NCBI GenBank assembly: GCA_002841625.1
Contig: PHAG01000013.1
Location: 53,343-117,342, forward strand
Length of the DNA stretch: 64,000 nucleotides
Reading direction: 5' to 3'
Source of the DNA: Firmicutes bacterium HGW-Firmicutes-1
Lineage (GTDB): Bacteria > Bacillota > Clostridia > Lachnospirales > Vallitaleaceae
The notes beneath the pieces are model-generated. The model had not been told where the DNA came from. It made no database searches and saw nothing but the letters and a program-made list of their open reading frames with translations. Numbering within the stretch: position 1 is the stretch's first letter; every line of letters begins with the position of its first letter. The translations under genes were made by a program, and so were the position numbers. Positions 27,613 to 36,438 of this stretch are shown here, one piece after another.

Positions 27613-28874
27613 TGATCACCTCTTACCATAGTTATTAAAGAATCCTCATCTAAAAATCCAACACCCTTATAGATATAAATTTCGCCTCCCGTTAAGCCTT
27701 TCAGTATTTCTATATATTCACCATTATCAATACCTACTTCAAGTTCTCTTCTCTCAATAGCATTGTTTTCTTTTTCTACAAAAATAAAGTTTTTGCCTTC
27801 TTGGAAAAAAACCGCTTCCCCTTTCACATAAAGAGCATCCTTCTTTTCCTCGGTTCTTAGTTTTACATTTGCAAACATTCCAGGTTTTATTTCATGGTTC
27901 TTGTTATCAACTTCAACAGTTATTGAATATAAGAGTGTTCTAGCATCTGCTGCAGGGCTAATTGTTTTAAGCGTACCCTTGAATACTTTATCTCCTAATG
28001 AATTAATTACAACTTCAACTTCTTGACCTTTGACAAGCTTGTTAACCATATTTTCAGTAATATCAACATTGACCGTAACCTTATCAATGTAATTGATAAC
28101 CATTGCTGGTTGGGCATTTGAAGCAAACATACTTTCCACAACATTAATGGAAGAAACATAACCATTGATTGGTGCTGTATAGCTTGTATCTTCTAATGTT
28201 CCTGATGCTGTATTATAACCTGCTTGTGCTTGCTTAACCATTGCCTTGGCATTCTCAATTCCGAGGTTCGCTTGATTTTTTGATTGTTCAGCCTGCTGTA
28301 ATTGCTTGTTTAGTATTTCTAAGGTTGATTCTGAAGCTTGAAGCTTCGTTTGCTTATATTCTGCTTCAGATATAATACCTTCTTTATAAAGCTCATCATA
28401 TTTGGCTAAATTTTCACGAGAAAATTCATATTTTTCAAAGTTCAAATCATAATTTGCTTTCGCCATGTCATAGCCCGTTTGAGCTTGCTTCGCCGCCTCT
28501 TGTGCGTTGAGCACTCCAAGCTGGGCTTGCTCTAGACCTGCATTCGCTTGAGTGACTTGATTTTGAATATCCTCTGTTTCTAATTGAAATAATAATTCAC
28601 CTTGCTTCACTTCGTCGCCTACTTCTACATTGATCTTTCGAACAATTGCAGGAACTGTAGGTATGATACTAACTGTTTGCTCTGCAGTAATTGTTCCCGT
28701 TAACACAGCATAGTCATTCACTGTTCCTTTTCTTACTGCTTCACCTTCTACGGTAATAAGATTTGTTTCAACAACAGTTATTTGAGAATCTTTTATTTTA
28801 TTGTAAACTCTAAGGCCTATCAAACTAACGATTATGACCGCAATTGATATTATTATATAATTCTTTTTCTTCAT
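27609..28874 (-). CDS. RND efflux adaptor (membrane fusion protein)
   Basis: A 421-residue HlyD/AcrA-type adaptor. It has an N-terminal TM anchor (IIISIAVIIVSLIGLRV), a first half-lipoyl motif (VPAIVRKINVEVGDEVKQGE), a long alpha-hairpin (about 105-225, rich in Ala/Gln), a second lipoyl half (YTAPINGYVSSINVVE), a beta-barrel domain and a membrane-proximal end. It should link the RND pump to the TolC-like protein. No lipobox is seen; the anchor is a TM helix. The ATG at 28874 follows AGGAGG. It lies inside the last 50 bases of the TetR gene, so the two are tightly coupled. Confidence 0.93.
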   Translation of the reverse strand: MKKKNYIIISIAVIIVSLIGLRVYNKIKDSQITVVETNLITVEGEAVRKGTVNDYAVLTGTITAEQTVSIIPTVPAIVRKINVEVGDEVKQGELLFQLETEDIQNQVTQANAGLEQAQLGVLNAQEAAKQAQTGYDMAKANYDLNFEKYEFSRENLAKYDELYKEGIISEAEYKQTKLQASESTLEILNKQLQQAEQSKNQANLGIENAKAMVKQAQAGYNTASGTLEDTSYTAPINGYVSSINVVESMFASNAQPAMVINYIDKVTVNVDITENMVNKLVKGQEVEVVINSLGDKVFKGTLKTISPAADARTLLYSITVEVDNKNHEIKPGMFANVKLRTEEKKDALYVKGEAVFFQEGKNFIFVEKENNAIERRELEVGIDNGEYIEILKGLTGGEIYIYKGVGFLDEDSLITMVRGDQ

Positions 28875-29505
28875 CACTAATCCTCCTGAAATTCATTTTT
28901 CCGTCTCTAATAGCTATTAATGTCCTTATCGTACTTTTAAAGGTAAATTCAATATATTGAATGACATTTTGAACAAACACTTCCTCTTCCTCAGCTTCAA
29001 CGATAATTTTGGTTAAACCTTCAACAATAGAAGTGGAAAAAGCTTTCGCAAATAACGTTCCTTTTACGATCTCTTGATCCTTATTAACCTCAGCAATAAC
29101 CGTATCCATAAAAGCGGCTTCCATTTTAGAAATCATAATAGGCTTTATATCTTCGTATTTGGAGCCTTTGCTTTTTTCTAGAAGTATGTATAATTCGTCT
29201 CTATGTCCTTTTCTCGTGCTAATAAAACGATTAATTAAATCCATATGCTCTAGTAGATTCACATCTAAAAAAAGCATCTTATATTCAAAATGTACATTGC
29301 TATTAATGTTCTCATATATTGTTGAAACAATATTATCAAACAAACTGTGCTTATCACTGAAGTATCTATATAGATTGCCAACTGAAATACCTGCATTGGT
29401 TGCTATCGCTCTCATAGATGCTTTTTCGTACCCATTTTCTTTAAATTCTTGAATAGATGCAATGCGTATATTTTCTCTAACGTCTTCTTTTAACACCTGT
29501 GCCAT
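28825..29505 (-). CDS. TetR-family transcriptional regulator of the efflux operon
   Basis: A 226-residue TetR protein with the N-terminal HTH clear (IASIQEFKENGYEKASMRAI, then NAGISVGNLYRYFSDKHSLF) and a helical ligand-binding domain. The frame can open 39 bases further upstream, but ATG at 29505 has GGAGG at the right distance (MAQVLKEDVRENIRIA). It is first gene of the pump operon and very likely represses it: a 17-base dyad overlaps the -10 box of its own promoter. Its 3' end overlaps the adaptor gene by 50 bases. The inducer is unknown. Confidence 0.92.
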   Translation of the reverse strand: MAQVLKEDVRENIRIASIQEFKENGYEKASMRAIATNAGISVGNLYRYFSDKHSLFDNIVSTIYENINSNVHFEYKMLFLDVNLLEHMDLINRFISTRKGHRDELYILLEKSKGSKYEDIKPIMISKMEAAFMDTVIAEVNKDQEIVKGTLFAKAFSTSIVEGLTKIIVEAEEEEVFVQNVIQYIEFTFKSTIRTLIAIRDGKMNFRRISDEEKELYNNINCGHNR

Positions 29506-29520
29506 TAGTAAACCTCCGTT

Positions 29521-29563
29521 CATTATTAATAATAATGATACCAAATCAGGAAATTAAAGTCAA
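29521..29563 (-). promoter_or_regulatory. Promoter and putative TetR operator of the efflux operon
   Basis: Minus-strand TTGACT (29558-29563), 17-base spacer, TATCAT (29535-29540). The dyad 29521-29537 has arms CATTATT and AATAATG around a 3-base centre and overlaps the -10 element, a usual place for a TetR-type repressor site. Confidence 0.55.
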
Positions 29564-29640
29564 TTAAAAAAGTATAAAATTTCCCTAAAGAAAGGGTTAG
29601 GAAACTATTAGAAATGGTCAGGATTCTCTTTTGTAAATGC

Positions 29641-29669
29641 AAAAAAACGCGGGTTTATCGCGTTTTTTT
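29641..29669 (-). terminator. Terminator of homoserine dehydrogenase
   Basis: AAAAAAACGCG and CGCGTTTTTTT flank a 7-base loop; it can work in both directions. Confidence 0.8.
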
Positions 29670-29726
29670 GTGTAGCTTATTATTTAATTTGTTTTTAATT
29701 TACCTGTAGTTTGGCATACATTACCA

Positions 29727-31013
29727 TTACATTCCTTCAACTCTATAGCTACTCTGTATTCCAATGACTTCTTCAAGGTTTTTTAGTTCTCCCAATGAGT
29801 TGTCGAAGCTTCTCAGTGAAACTTTGTGTGAAATAATGATTATTTCAGCACCTAAACCGTCGTTACAAGGTTTTTGCAGAATTGATTCGATACTCATTTG
29901 GTTATTTTGAAAGATGGTTGCTATTTTCAAGAATACACCAACTTCATCCTTTACTTTTAATCTCATAAAATATTTAGAATATATTTGCTCTTTTGTTTTG
30001 ATTAGCTTTCTATTGTACTGATTTCTAATGCTTTCACCATTTACACCCAGCCTCATATTCTTAATGACTGCTACTACATCAGAGACAACAGCCGTAGCCG
30101 TGGGTAATCCACCTGCTCCAGGGCCATAAAACATCGTTTCCCCAACAGCCTCACCATATACATAGACTGCATTAAACTCATTTTCAACTGCTGCCAATGG
30201 ATGGTGGGTAGGTATTAATGTTGGTTGAACACTAACCTCTACTGCATCATCAACTCTTGATGCAAGACCAATTAATTTAATTGTATAACCCAACAGTTTT
30301 GTATAGTCTATGTCTTCCTTAGTAACCTTAGATATACCTTCAATGTAGACATCATCTAGTGCTACATTTGTTAAAAATCCTAAGGTAGCTAGTATTACCA
30401 TTTTTCTTGCCGCATCTAAGCCCTCAATATCTGCTGTTGGATCTGCTTCTGCAAATCCGAGATCTTTTGCTTTTTCTAAGGCAGCTTCATAGCTGGAACC
30501 TTCATTCGTCATCTTTGTTAGAATATAGTTCGTTGTTCCATTGACTATGCCTAACATCTTCGTGATTTTATCTGATGCAAGACCATCTACAAGACTTCTA
30601 ATAATAGGAATACCTCCAGCTACACTAGCTTCATAAAATAAATCACATCCATTATCCCTAGCACAATTTAGTAGTTCAAGGCTATGCATAGCTATCACAT
30701 CTTTATTTGCTGTAACTACATGTTTTTTATTGTTCAGTGCTCTAAGTAAAAATTCCTTTGATTTTTCGACTCCTCCAATCACTTCGACTACGATGTCTAT
30801 ACTCTTGTCTTCAAGAATATCATTAACATCTGTAGTAAATATCCCCTCTGGAATTTCTATCTGCCTCTTTTTCGTTACATCCCTAACTAAAACCTTAGAT
30901 ACCTCAACTGCACAACCCAGTTGTTGTTGAAGCTGAGCTTGATGATTTTGAATGATTTGATACACACCCGAACCAACGGTTCCTAATCCTAATAATCCAA
31001 CTTTAATTTTCAT
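29727..31013 (-). CDS. hom: Homoserine dehydrogenase
   Basis: Reduces aspartate semialdehyde to homoserine with NAD(P)H, the branch to threonine and methionine. The 428-residue protein has the Rossmann loop GLGTVGSGVYQII near the N-terminus, catalytic-domain motifs GIVNGTTNYILTKM and GLDAARKMVILATLGF, and a C-terminal ACT domain (about 350-428, YFMRLKVKDEVGVFLKI), implying feedback control by an amino acid. RBS GAGGTAT precedes ATG at 31013. It stands alone: no thrB, thrC or lysC neighbour, and I could not recognise a T-box in the 166-base upstream gap. Confidence 0.97.
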   Translation of the reverse strand: MKIKVGLLGLGTVGSGVYQIIQNHQAQLQQQLGCAVEVSKVLVRDVTKKRQIEIPEGIFTTDVNDILEDKSIDIVVEVIGGVEKSKEFLLRALNNKKHVVTANKDVIAMHSLELLNCARDNGCDLFYEASVAGGIPIIRSLVDGLASDKITKMLGIVNGTTNYILTKMTNEGSSYEAALEKAKDLGFAEADPTADIEGLDAARKMVILATLGFLTNVALDDVYIEGISKVTKEDIDYTKLLGYTIKLIGLASRVDDAVEVSVQPTLIPTHHPLAAVENEFNAVYVYGEAVGETMFYGPGAGGLPTATAVVSDVVAVIKNMRLGVNGESIRNQYNRKLIKTKEQIYSKYFMRLKVKDEVGVFLKIATIFQNNQMSIESILQKPCNDGLGAEIIIISHKVSLRSFDNSLGELKNLEEVIGIQSSYRVEGM

Positions 31014-31143
31014 AACTATACCTCGTCTTTCTCATGCGCACACGTGTAGTTGTATGGTGTACATTATAGGCTTCTTTTATTATTTTGTCAATCTATAATT
31101 ATTCTAATACATTTCACAAAAATTAAACTTGTATTAGAAATAA

Positions 31144-31173
31144 AAAGCCTAACTGATGGTGCAAGTTAGGCTG
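31144..31173 (-). terminator. Terminator of the membrane GNAT gene
   Basis: Read leftward, AGCCTAACT and AGTTAGGCT enclose a 9-base loop and are followed by TTTTTATTT. Confidence 0.85.
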
Positions 31174-31179
31174 GTTTAA

Positions 31180-32226
31180 TTAGTTAAAATTTTCATCATG
31201 AACTGAATCTATGAAAGACTCTAAAATAGACGTAGTATCATTCACATCAGTATGAATATCATTAAAAATTGATGTAATGGTATCCTTAATTAATTCTTTA
31301 GGTAACAGCTTTGCATTTGGTGCTGGCCTAAAGTATAAATTCATTGGGAATCCACCTTTGTTAGTTGGAAGCTGATACTTTACATCCAACTGTTTCGCTC
31401 CTAGCCTTTCATAAAACTTAATTCTTTTTATTTGATCTTCCCTGCAAGCTTTATCTTGATGGTTCGGTATTTCTACTTCTAAAAAGACACCTAAAATGCC
31501 TTCTTTCTTTAGTTCCGCTATTTTGTTAAATAGCAAAGTACCATATCCTGCATTTTGAAACTTATTGTCAATAGCCATATAGTCAAGCCATAGAATTTTT
31601 TTATCCGTCTCATATATAAAAGCATATCCAATAATCTCATTAAATACCTTATGCTTAGCGAGCAATAATTTGTATTTCTTTTTGCTCATAAGTGCTTCTA
31701 AGTGTTTATACTCTTTTCTTTCGTCAAGTGCAAAATCCTGTTCAAATCGATCGTATACCGATTTCAAATCATGATGTGCTCCTTCGATGATCTCAATATC
31801 ATTAAGTTCTCCTGAAACAAATTTTTGAAAGTCGGATTTGAACAATCTTATATTGTGCTTAAACCAGCAGTAATGCAATCTGTTTTCTTCAAACATAATA
31901 GGTATCCAGGTTTCAGATAATCTAAATATACCTTTCTTATCCTTTTGCCTATCATATATTGTTTCCACCAGATTCCAGCACATGTTTGCATAAATATGAT
32001 ATTTCTTTTTGAACATGTCTTGGTTGTCAAGTTTGTAATACCTAGATGTTTTTTCATACTCTCTTAGCTCTGGATTATCAAGTCCAATTTTGAGTAAATC
32101 TGAGTATTGTTTATCGATGTCTAAATAGGATGAATCCAAGCTAGATGACTTATAGATATAGTACGTGATTATGAGTGATAATAATGCGAACATAACTGAG
32201 ATGGCAGATATTAAATAATTTATCAT
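31180..32226 (-). CDS. Membrane-anchored GNAT-family acetyltransferase with unknown N-terminal domain
   Basis: A 348-residue protein. An N-terminal TM helix (about 4-25, YLISAISVMFALLSLIITYY) is followed by a helical region of about 100 residues with ANMCWNLVETIYDR and W/H-rich RLHYCWFKHNIRLF, which I do not recognise. A GNAT domain lies at about 165-300, with the acetyl-CoA loop NAGYGTLLFNKI and FYERLGAKQL. The acidic C-terminal tail (about 310-348) is unusual. It should acetylate a substrate at the cytoplasmic membrane face; the substrate is unknown. It lies downstream of S-layer gene B and is separated from it by a terminator. Confidence 0.8.
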   Translation of the reverse strand: MINYLISAISVMFALLSLIITYYIYKSSSLDSSYLDIDKQYSDLLKIGLDNPELREYEKTSRYYKLDNQDMFKKKYHIYANMCWNLVETIYDRQKDKKGIFRLSETWIPIMFEENRLHYCWFKHNIRLFKSDFQKFVSGELNDIEIIEGAHHDLKSVYDRFEQDFALDERKEYKHLEALMSKKKYKLLLAKHKVFNEIIGYAFIYETDKKILWLDYMAIDNKFQNAGYGTLLFNKIAELKKEGILGVFLEVEIPNHQDKACREDQIKRIKFYERLGAKQLDVKYQLPTNKGGFPMNLYFRPAPNAKLLPKELIKDTITSIFNDIHTDVNDTTSILESFIDSVHDENFN

Positions 32227-32344
32227 AGTGACCTCTTTTTGATTAATATATTTATTATGTAATTCTAACCTTCAACATTTAACCCAGTTCTTAATCGAAT
32301 CTTTCTTTCTTTATTATATCATTTATAAATATGAAGTAAAGCAC

Positions 32345-32380
32345 TAAAAAACAACCCAACGCACGTCTGCGTTGGGTTGC
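32345..32380 (-). terminator. Terminator of S-layer gene B
   Basis: Read leftward, GCAACCCAACGCA and TGCGTTGGGTTGT pair around a 4-base loop and are followed by TTTTTTAG. Its CAACCCAAC core is shared with the terminator of S-layer gene A. Confidence 0.9.
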
Positions 32381-32459
32381 TAAATAGTGGCATTTCTTTA
32401 ATCTTTTAAAACTTATTTCATTGTACCAAACTCTTAAGAGCGAGATACAAGTTAAGATA

Positions 32460-35400
32460 TTATTGTCTTGTTACAGTAATTGTAACGTTAGAGAAAGGAA
32501 CTCTTTGTGTAATAACAACGTCTGCAGATCCACCAGCATTAGTTACGTTGTATGCAGCATTAATTGTTGCATTCGCAGTTAAAGCAGCTTGAATCTTAGC
32601 AGCTGTTGTTGCAGTAGTATCTGTAACAAGAACAGCTACAGTAACGTCTTGTGTAATCGTTCCATCAGTTAATCTAACTACGATGTTACCAGTTGCAGTT
32701 GGAGCAGCAGTAACAGTTGCAGTAGCAACTTCTGCATTTCCAGCAGTAGCAGCAACACCAGGTGTAGTATTAGCAGCAACACCGATTATAGCAGTTGTAA
32801 GGTTAGCGTCATCAATTGCGATTGATACATCGCCAGTATTAGCTATTTGTGTAAATGTAATTGCAGATGCAGCACCACCAACTGTATATACCGCTGTGAT
32901 AGCAGCATTTGCAGCAATTGCAGTTCTAATATCAGCTGCCGTATCATCTGTTGTTCCAGCAGTATCATCTTCAAAGTCTACTAAAACGTCTACCGTAATT
33001 GTTCCATCTGTAAATTGAACAGTTTTAAATTCGTCTGTTGTTGATTTAGTTGTAACAGTAATTGTTTCAACTCCAGCAGTACCTAAAGTAGCAGCAACAC
33101 CAGGTGTTGTTTCAACAGTAGCAGCCAAAGTTACTCCAGCATTAGCAGCAACAGTTCTTCCCGCTTTGTCAGTTGAACTTGGTACATAAAGAGTAGCTGT
33201 TTCAGCACCATCAGTAGCTGGTGATTGAATGCTAATGTTTGATTCAATAGCTTTGATAATTGCTTCAGCAGTTAATGGAGTTGATAATGTTAATGTCAAC
33301 ACATTACTTGCTACGGAAGCACTACTTACTGTTTTAAGAGCGCCATTACTTTCAACTGTAAAGTCGTTAGTGTAAAGACCAGTAATAGTACCATCAATTG
33401 GAGCACTAAATGTAATAGCAACTGTAGTAGTTGAAGGTGAAGCTACACTAACTACAGCAGGAGCAACAGCGTTTTCTTCAACTGCTAAAGCTGCACCAGC
33501 GAAGTATGAAGCCATAGGAATGCCTTCAGCAGTCATTGTGTTTGCAACTGCAACAACAGTTGCTAAAGTAGCAGTGTTTCCTAATAATTTAATAGCGTCC
33601 ATTTTTCCAGTATTTGTAAAGTTTAAAGTTACAGTTTTTCCAGAAATTAGACGTGTATCAGGTGTTTGGCCACCGAATGTAATCTCTGCAACATCAACAA
33701 CTGAAAGAATTTCACTTGTATCAAATGTTACCCATACTTTACTTGAATCTGCTTGTACTTTAACAGTAGAACCATCAATTGTAGGTTTAGTTGCAGCTGC
33801 AGCTGTTGTAATAGCAATATCAGCCGCTCCACCTGCGATTAAGTTACCCGCAACATCTCTAACTCCTACTATTCTAAGTCCCGCAACTATAAGATCTGCA
33901 ACACTACCTGGTGTTACTGTTAATGATCCAGGGAATGTAAGTTCAATAGTTTTATTATCAATTTGTGATAATGCTACACTAGATGGTAATGCAACAATTG
34001 TGCCATCACCTTCTACATAGAAGTAGTTTGCTTTTTCAAGCATTGTAGCGCTCATTGCTTCATTAAATTTAACTCTTACTTTGTTTGCAGTTGTAGTTTC
34101 ATATGCAGTTACTGTAGGAGCAACTGTATCTGCAACTGTAATTGTTTTTGTTACTGTATCAATTTTATTTGGTGTAGCAGCAACGTCAACAATGTTTTTA
34201 ACTTCTAAAGTATAACTAGGTTTAGCAAGTGGTGAAACACCAGTAGTTAAAGTAATGATAAAAGTATCATCATTTCCAACTCCATTAGTAGAATTAAGGA
34301 TTGATGCAATTCCACTTGTTGAACTAGCTATAGTATTTCCATCAACATCTTTTAACTTATAATTTGCGAAATTAGTACCGTATGCACCATTAACTGTTTC
34401 ACTAAATTTAACAGTGATCTTAGCTCCACCTGCTACATTTGATGATAAACTTACGCTATCAACAAGTGGTTTCACAGCATCATCTCCAGCTGTAAAAGCT
34501 ACTCTTTGATCATCATCAGCATGTACGGAGTTACCAAAAGCATCTTTAATGTCTTTGTCAACTGTTAATACATTAGCACCTTTAGCAACTGTGCTTGAAG
34601 CAAATGTTAATTTAACTTTTGATTTACTTCCAGTATCAAATGCTGCAGTTGTTGCATTTGTTGCACCAATTTTGTAGTTTGAAGTAAGTTCTGCACCATT
34701 TATTCCAGTACCTGATTCCATATCTCTATTAAATTGAACGTAAACGATTCCATTTGTTTCACCAGTAACTGATGTAATAGTTGGTGCACCAGTAACTGAT
34801 TCAATAGTAAATGATGTACTAGTTTCAACAGTTCTGAATCCAGCAGTATCTTCAAAATTACCTGTTTCTCCAGCTGGTACTGTAAAAGTATGTGAACCAG
34901 CAGTTAAAGCAGAACCAAAAGTAATTTCTAATGATTGAGCATATCCAGCATCTGTAGCTTCGTCACCAGTTGTACCTAGTGATCCTAAATTGTTTGTAGT
35001 GATATTGCTTGCTCCGAGTGAAGTAACCGCAACACCATCAATTTTAAGACCAGCATATGAAAGGCTAATGTCAACAGGCTCACTAAACATTACTGTTACT
35101 TTTTTGTTTCCTGTAGCAGTTACACTTGCAACTGTAGGAATTGTAACATCAGCGAAAGTAAGTTCTGTTTCTACTTTTGAAGTAGTAGCTTTTCCATCTT
35201 TGCTTAAAATACCTGCGTTAACAGTAAAATATTCTTTTTTGCCTTGATCTAATCTAGTGTTCATAATTACAATAACTGTTTTTCCATCAGCTTGAAGTAC
35301 TGCTGCATCAGCTGTACCTAAAGATGAAGTACCAATTTTGTAATTTGCAGTGTTTTCTGCATTGTTTTCGCTAACTGGTTGTGTAAATACAACTTTAACT

Positions 35401-36080
35401 GTGTTTAAGTTAAGAGCTGTTACAGATTCTACTGCAAACGCAATAGGAGCTTCTGCTTTAACGCCAGCTGCAATTGCTTGAGCTGCAGTAAATAAACCTT
35501 TTGCAATTAATTGATCAGCTAAAGTAACCGCTGGTGTAACACCTTGTACTGTAGCTTTTAATGCAGCATACATAACTTCTGCAGCATTAGATTTTGTGTA
35601 AGTTGTAGCTTCAAGAGTTGCACCAGTTGGAACAAGACCAGCTGAAACCGCTAATGTAGCTGCGTTGTCCCATGCTAATGTTGTGTCATAACCTAATGCT
35701 CTTAATTGGAATGCTACGAATTCTTTTTCAGTTAACTTTGCTGCTGGAGCAAAAGTTGTAGCTGAAGTACCTACTGTGATTCCTTTTGAGAATGCTAGAG
35801 CTGCCCATCCTGCTGACCAACCTTTAACATCTGTAAAAGGTGATGTAGCAACAGCTGCGTCTGCATCTGCTTGTGTGTAGCCTAATGATTTGAGAATCAT
35901 TGTAAGACCTATTTCTCTTGTTAATTCTGTACCTAATTCTGCATCTGTAGTGTTAAGAAGCAGACCGAGGTCACTTAGTTTCGTTACTGTAGTAGATTCT
36001 GCTGCAAATGCAACTGTAAAAGTCGACATCGTTAATGCAACAGCAAGAACTAAAGCAACTACTTTTTTAAAATTTCTCAT
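32460..36080 (-). CDS. Large S-layer protein with SLH-type anchor and Ig-like repeats (copy B)
   Basis: A 1206-residue surface protein related to the S-layer protein at 14191-17439. It has a signal peptide (about 1-27, ending AFAAES), an SLH-type anchor (about 33-210) almost residue-for-residue the same as copy A, then SbsA-like beta domains (VTATGNKKVTVMFSEPV, KITVKFSETVNGAYG). Copy A lacks the C-terminal part (about 985-1206), where two tandem modules of roughly 110 residues each begin with TPGVAAT and contain TDGTIT. Ala/Thr/Val-rich, with codon bias of a highly expressed gene, a near-consensus promoter, RBS AAAGGAGG and a strong terminator. Likely a main S-layer subunit. Confidence 0.9.
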   Translation of the reverse strand: MRNFKKVVALVLAVALTMSTFTVAFAAESTTVTKLSDLGLLLNTTDAELGTELTREIGLTMILKSLGYTQADADAAVATSPFTDVKGWSAGWAALAFSKGITVGTSATTFAPAAKLTEKEFVAFQLRALGYDTTLAWDNAATLAVSAGLVPTGATLEATTYTKSNAAEVMYAALKATVQGVTPAVTLADQLIAKGLFTAAQAIAAGVKAEAPIAFAVESVTALNLNTVKVVFTQPVSENNAENTANYKIGTSSLGTADAAVLQADGKTVIVIMNTRLDQGKKEYFTVNAGILSKDGKATTSKVETELTFADVTIPTVASVTATGNKKVTVMFSEPVDISLSYAGLKIDGVAVTSLGASNITTNNLGSLGTTGDEATDAGYAQSLEITFGSALTAGSHTFTVPAGETGNFEDTAGFRTVETSTSFTIESVTGAPTITSVTGETNGIVYVQFNRDMESGTGINGAELTSNYKIGATNATTAAFDTGSKSKVKLTFASSTVAKGANVLTVDKDIKDAFGNSVHADDDQRVAFTAGDDAVKPLVDSVSLSSNVAGGAKITVKFSETVNGAYGTNFANYKLKDVDGNTIASSTSGIASILNSTNGVGNDDTFIITLTTGVSPLAKPSYTLEVKNIVDVAATPNKIDTVTKTITVADTVAPTVTAYETTTANKVRVKFNEAMSATMLEKANYFYVEGDGTIVALPSSVALSQIDNKTIELTFPGSLTVTPGSVADLIVAGLRIVGVRDVAGNLIAGGAADIAITTAAAATKPTIDGSTVKVQADSSKVWVTFDTSEILSVVDVAEITFGGQTPDTRLISGKTVTLNFTNTGKMDAIKLLGNTATLATVVAVANTMTAEGIPMASYFAGAALAVEENAVAPAVVSVASPSTTTVAITFSAPIDGTITGLYTNDFTVESNGALKTVSSASVASNVLTLTLSTPLTAEAIIKAIESNISIQSPATDGAETATLYVPSSTDKAGRTVAANAGVTLAATVETTPGVAATLGTAGVETITVTTKSTTDEFKTVQFTDGTITVDVLVDFEDDTAGTTDDTAADIRTAIAANAAITAVYTVGGAASAITFTQIANTGDVSIAIDDANLTTAIIGVAANTTPGVAATAGNAEVATATVTAAPTATGNIVVRLTDGTITQDVTVAVLVTDTTATTAAKIQAALTANATINAAYNVTNAGGSADVVITQRVPFSNVTITVTRQ
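35631..35676 (-). repeat. 46-base perfect inverted repeat, right copy (S-layer anchor)
   Basis: Exact reverse complement of 14598-14643; part of the conserved anchor-coding block of S-layer gene B. Confidence 0.9.
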
Positions 36081-36144
36081 AATTTGTTTCTCCTCCTTTA
36101 AGGGTTTGCGTTTATGGAAGGTTGTTCCTTCTCACACATGGTAA

Positions 36145-36173
36145 ATTATAGCACTTAGTAATAAGCCAGTCAA
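36145..36173 (-). promoter_or_regulatory. Promoter of S-layer gene B
   Basis: Minus-strand TTGACT (36168-36173), 17-base spacer, TATAAT (36145-36150), a near-consensus promoter fitting a highly expressed gene; leader about 60 bases. Confidence 0.75.
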
Positions 36174-36373
36174 TATATTACTTAAGATGTAATACTTCTG
36201 TAATAGAAATAGCCATCAAACCATAATACATGCTTGCATATTAACTGCTTTTATTATTATAATCCATAAACTACCAATAATACAAGTTTTTTCCCGATTT
36301 GTAATATTAGTGTAATAATTAATCTATGTATATTTCATGGTTAGTTAACATAACATTCGGATAGTCAAAACCA

Positions 36374-36401
36374 TTGACAATTTTCCAAAATATTGGATAA
36401 T
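36374..36401 (+). promoter_or_regulatory. murG promoter
   Basis: TTGACA (36374-36379), 16-base spacer, GATAAT (36396-36401), about 38 bases before the start codon. Confidence 0.6.
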
Positions 36402-36438
36402 ATATAGTAGATGTTGATTGACTTGGAGGACTATTCAT

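Larger units (their letters stand above)
36081..36438. other. Divergent intergenic region between S-layer gene B and murG
   Basis: A+T-rich spacer of 358 bases. It contains the leftward S-layer promoter near 36160, a possible second one near 36260-36290 (TTGTAT with TATAAT), and the rightward murG promoter near 36390. No coding frame or repeat is apparent. Confidence 0.6.

Noticed and set aside
31014..31180. T-box or riboswitch upstream of homoserine dehydrogenase
   Set aside because: No T-box motif or specifier stem seen; the only strong stem is the terminator of the upstream GNAT gene.
32683..35247. Long frames opposite the S-layer gene B
   Set aside because: They arise from the biased GCA/ACA codon use on the coding strand; no ribosome sites and low-complexity products.
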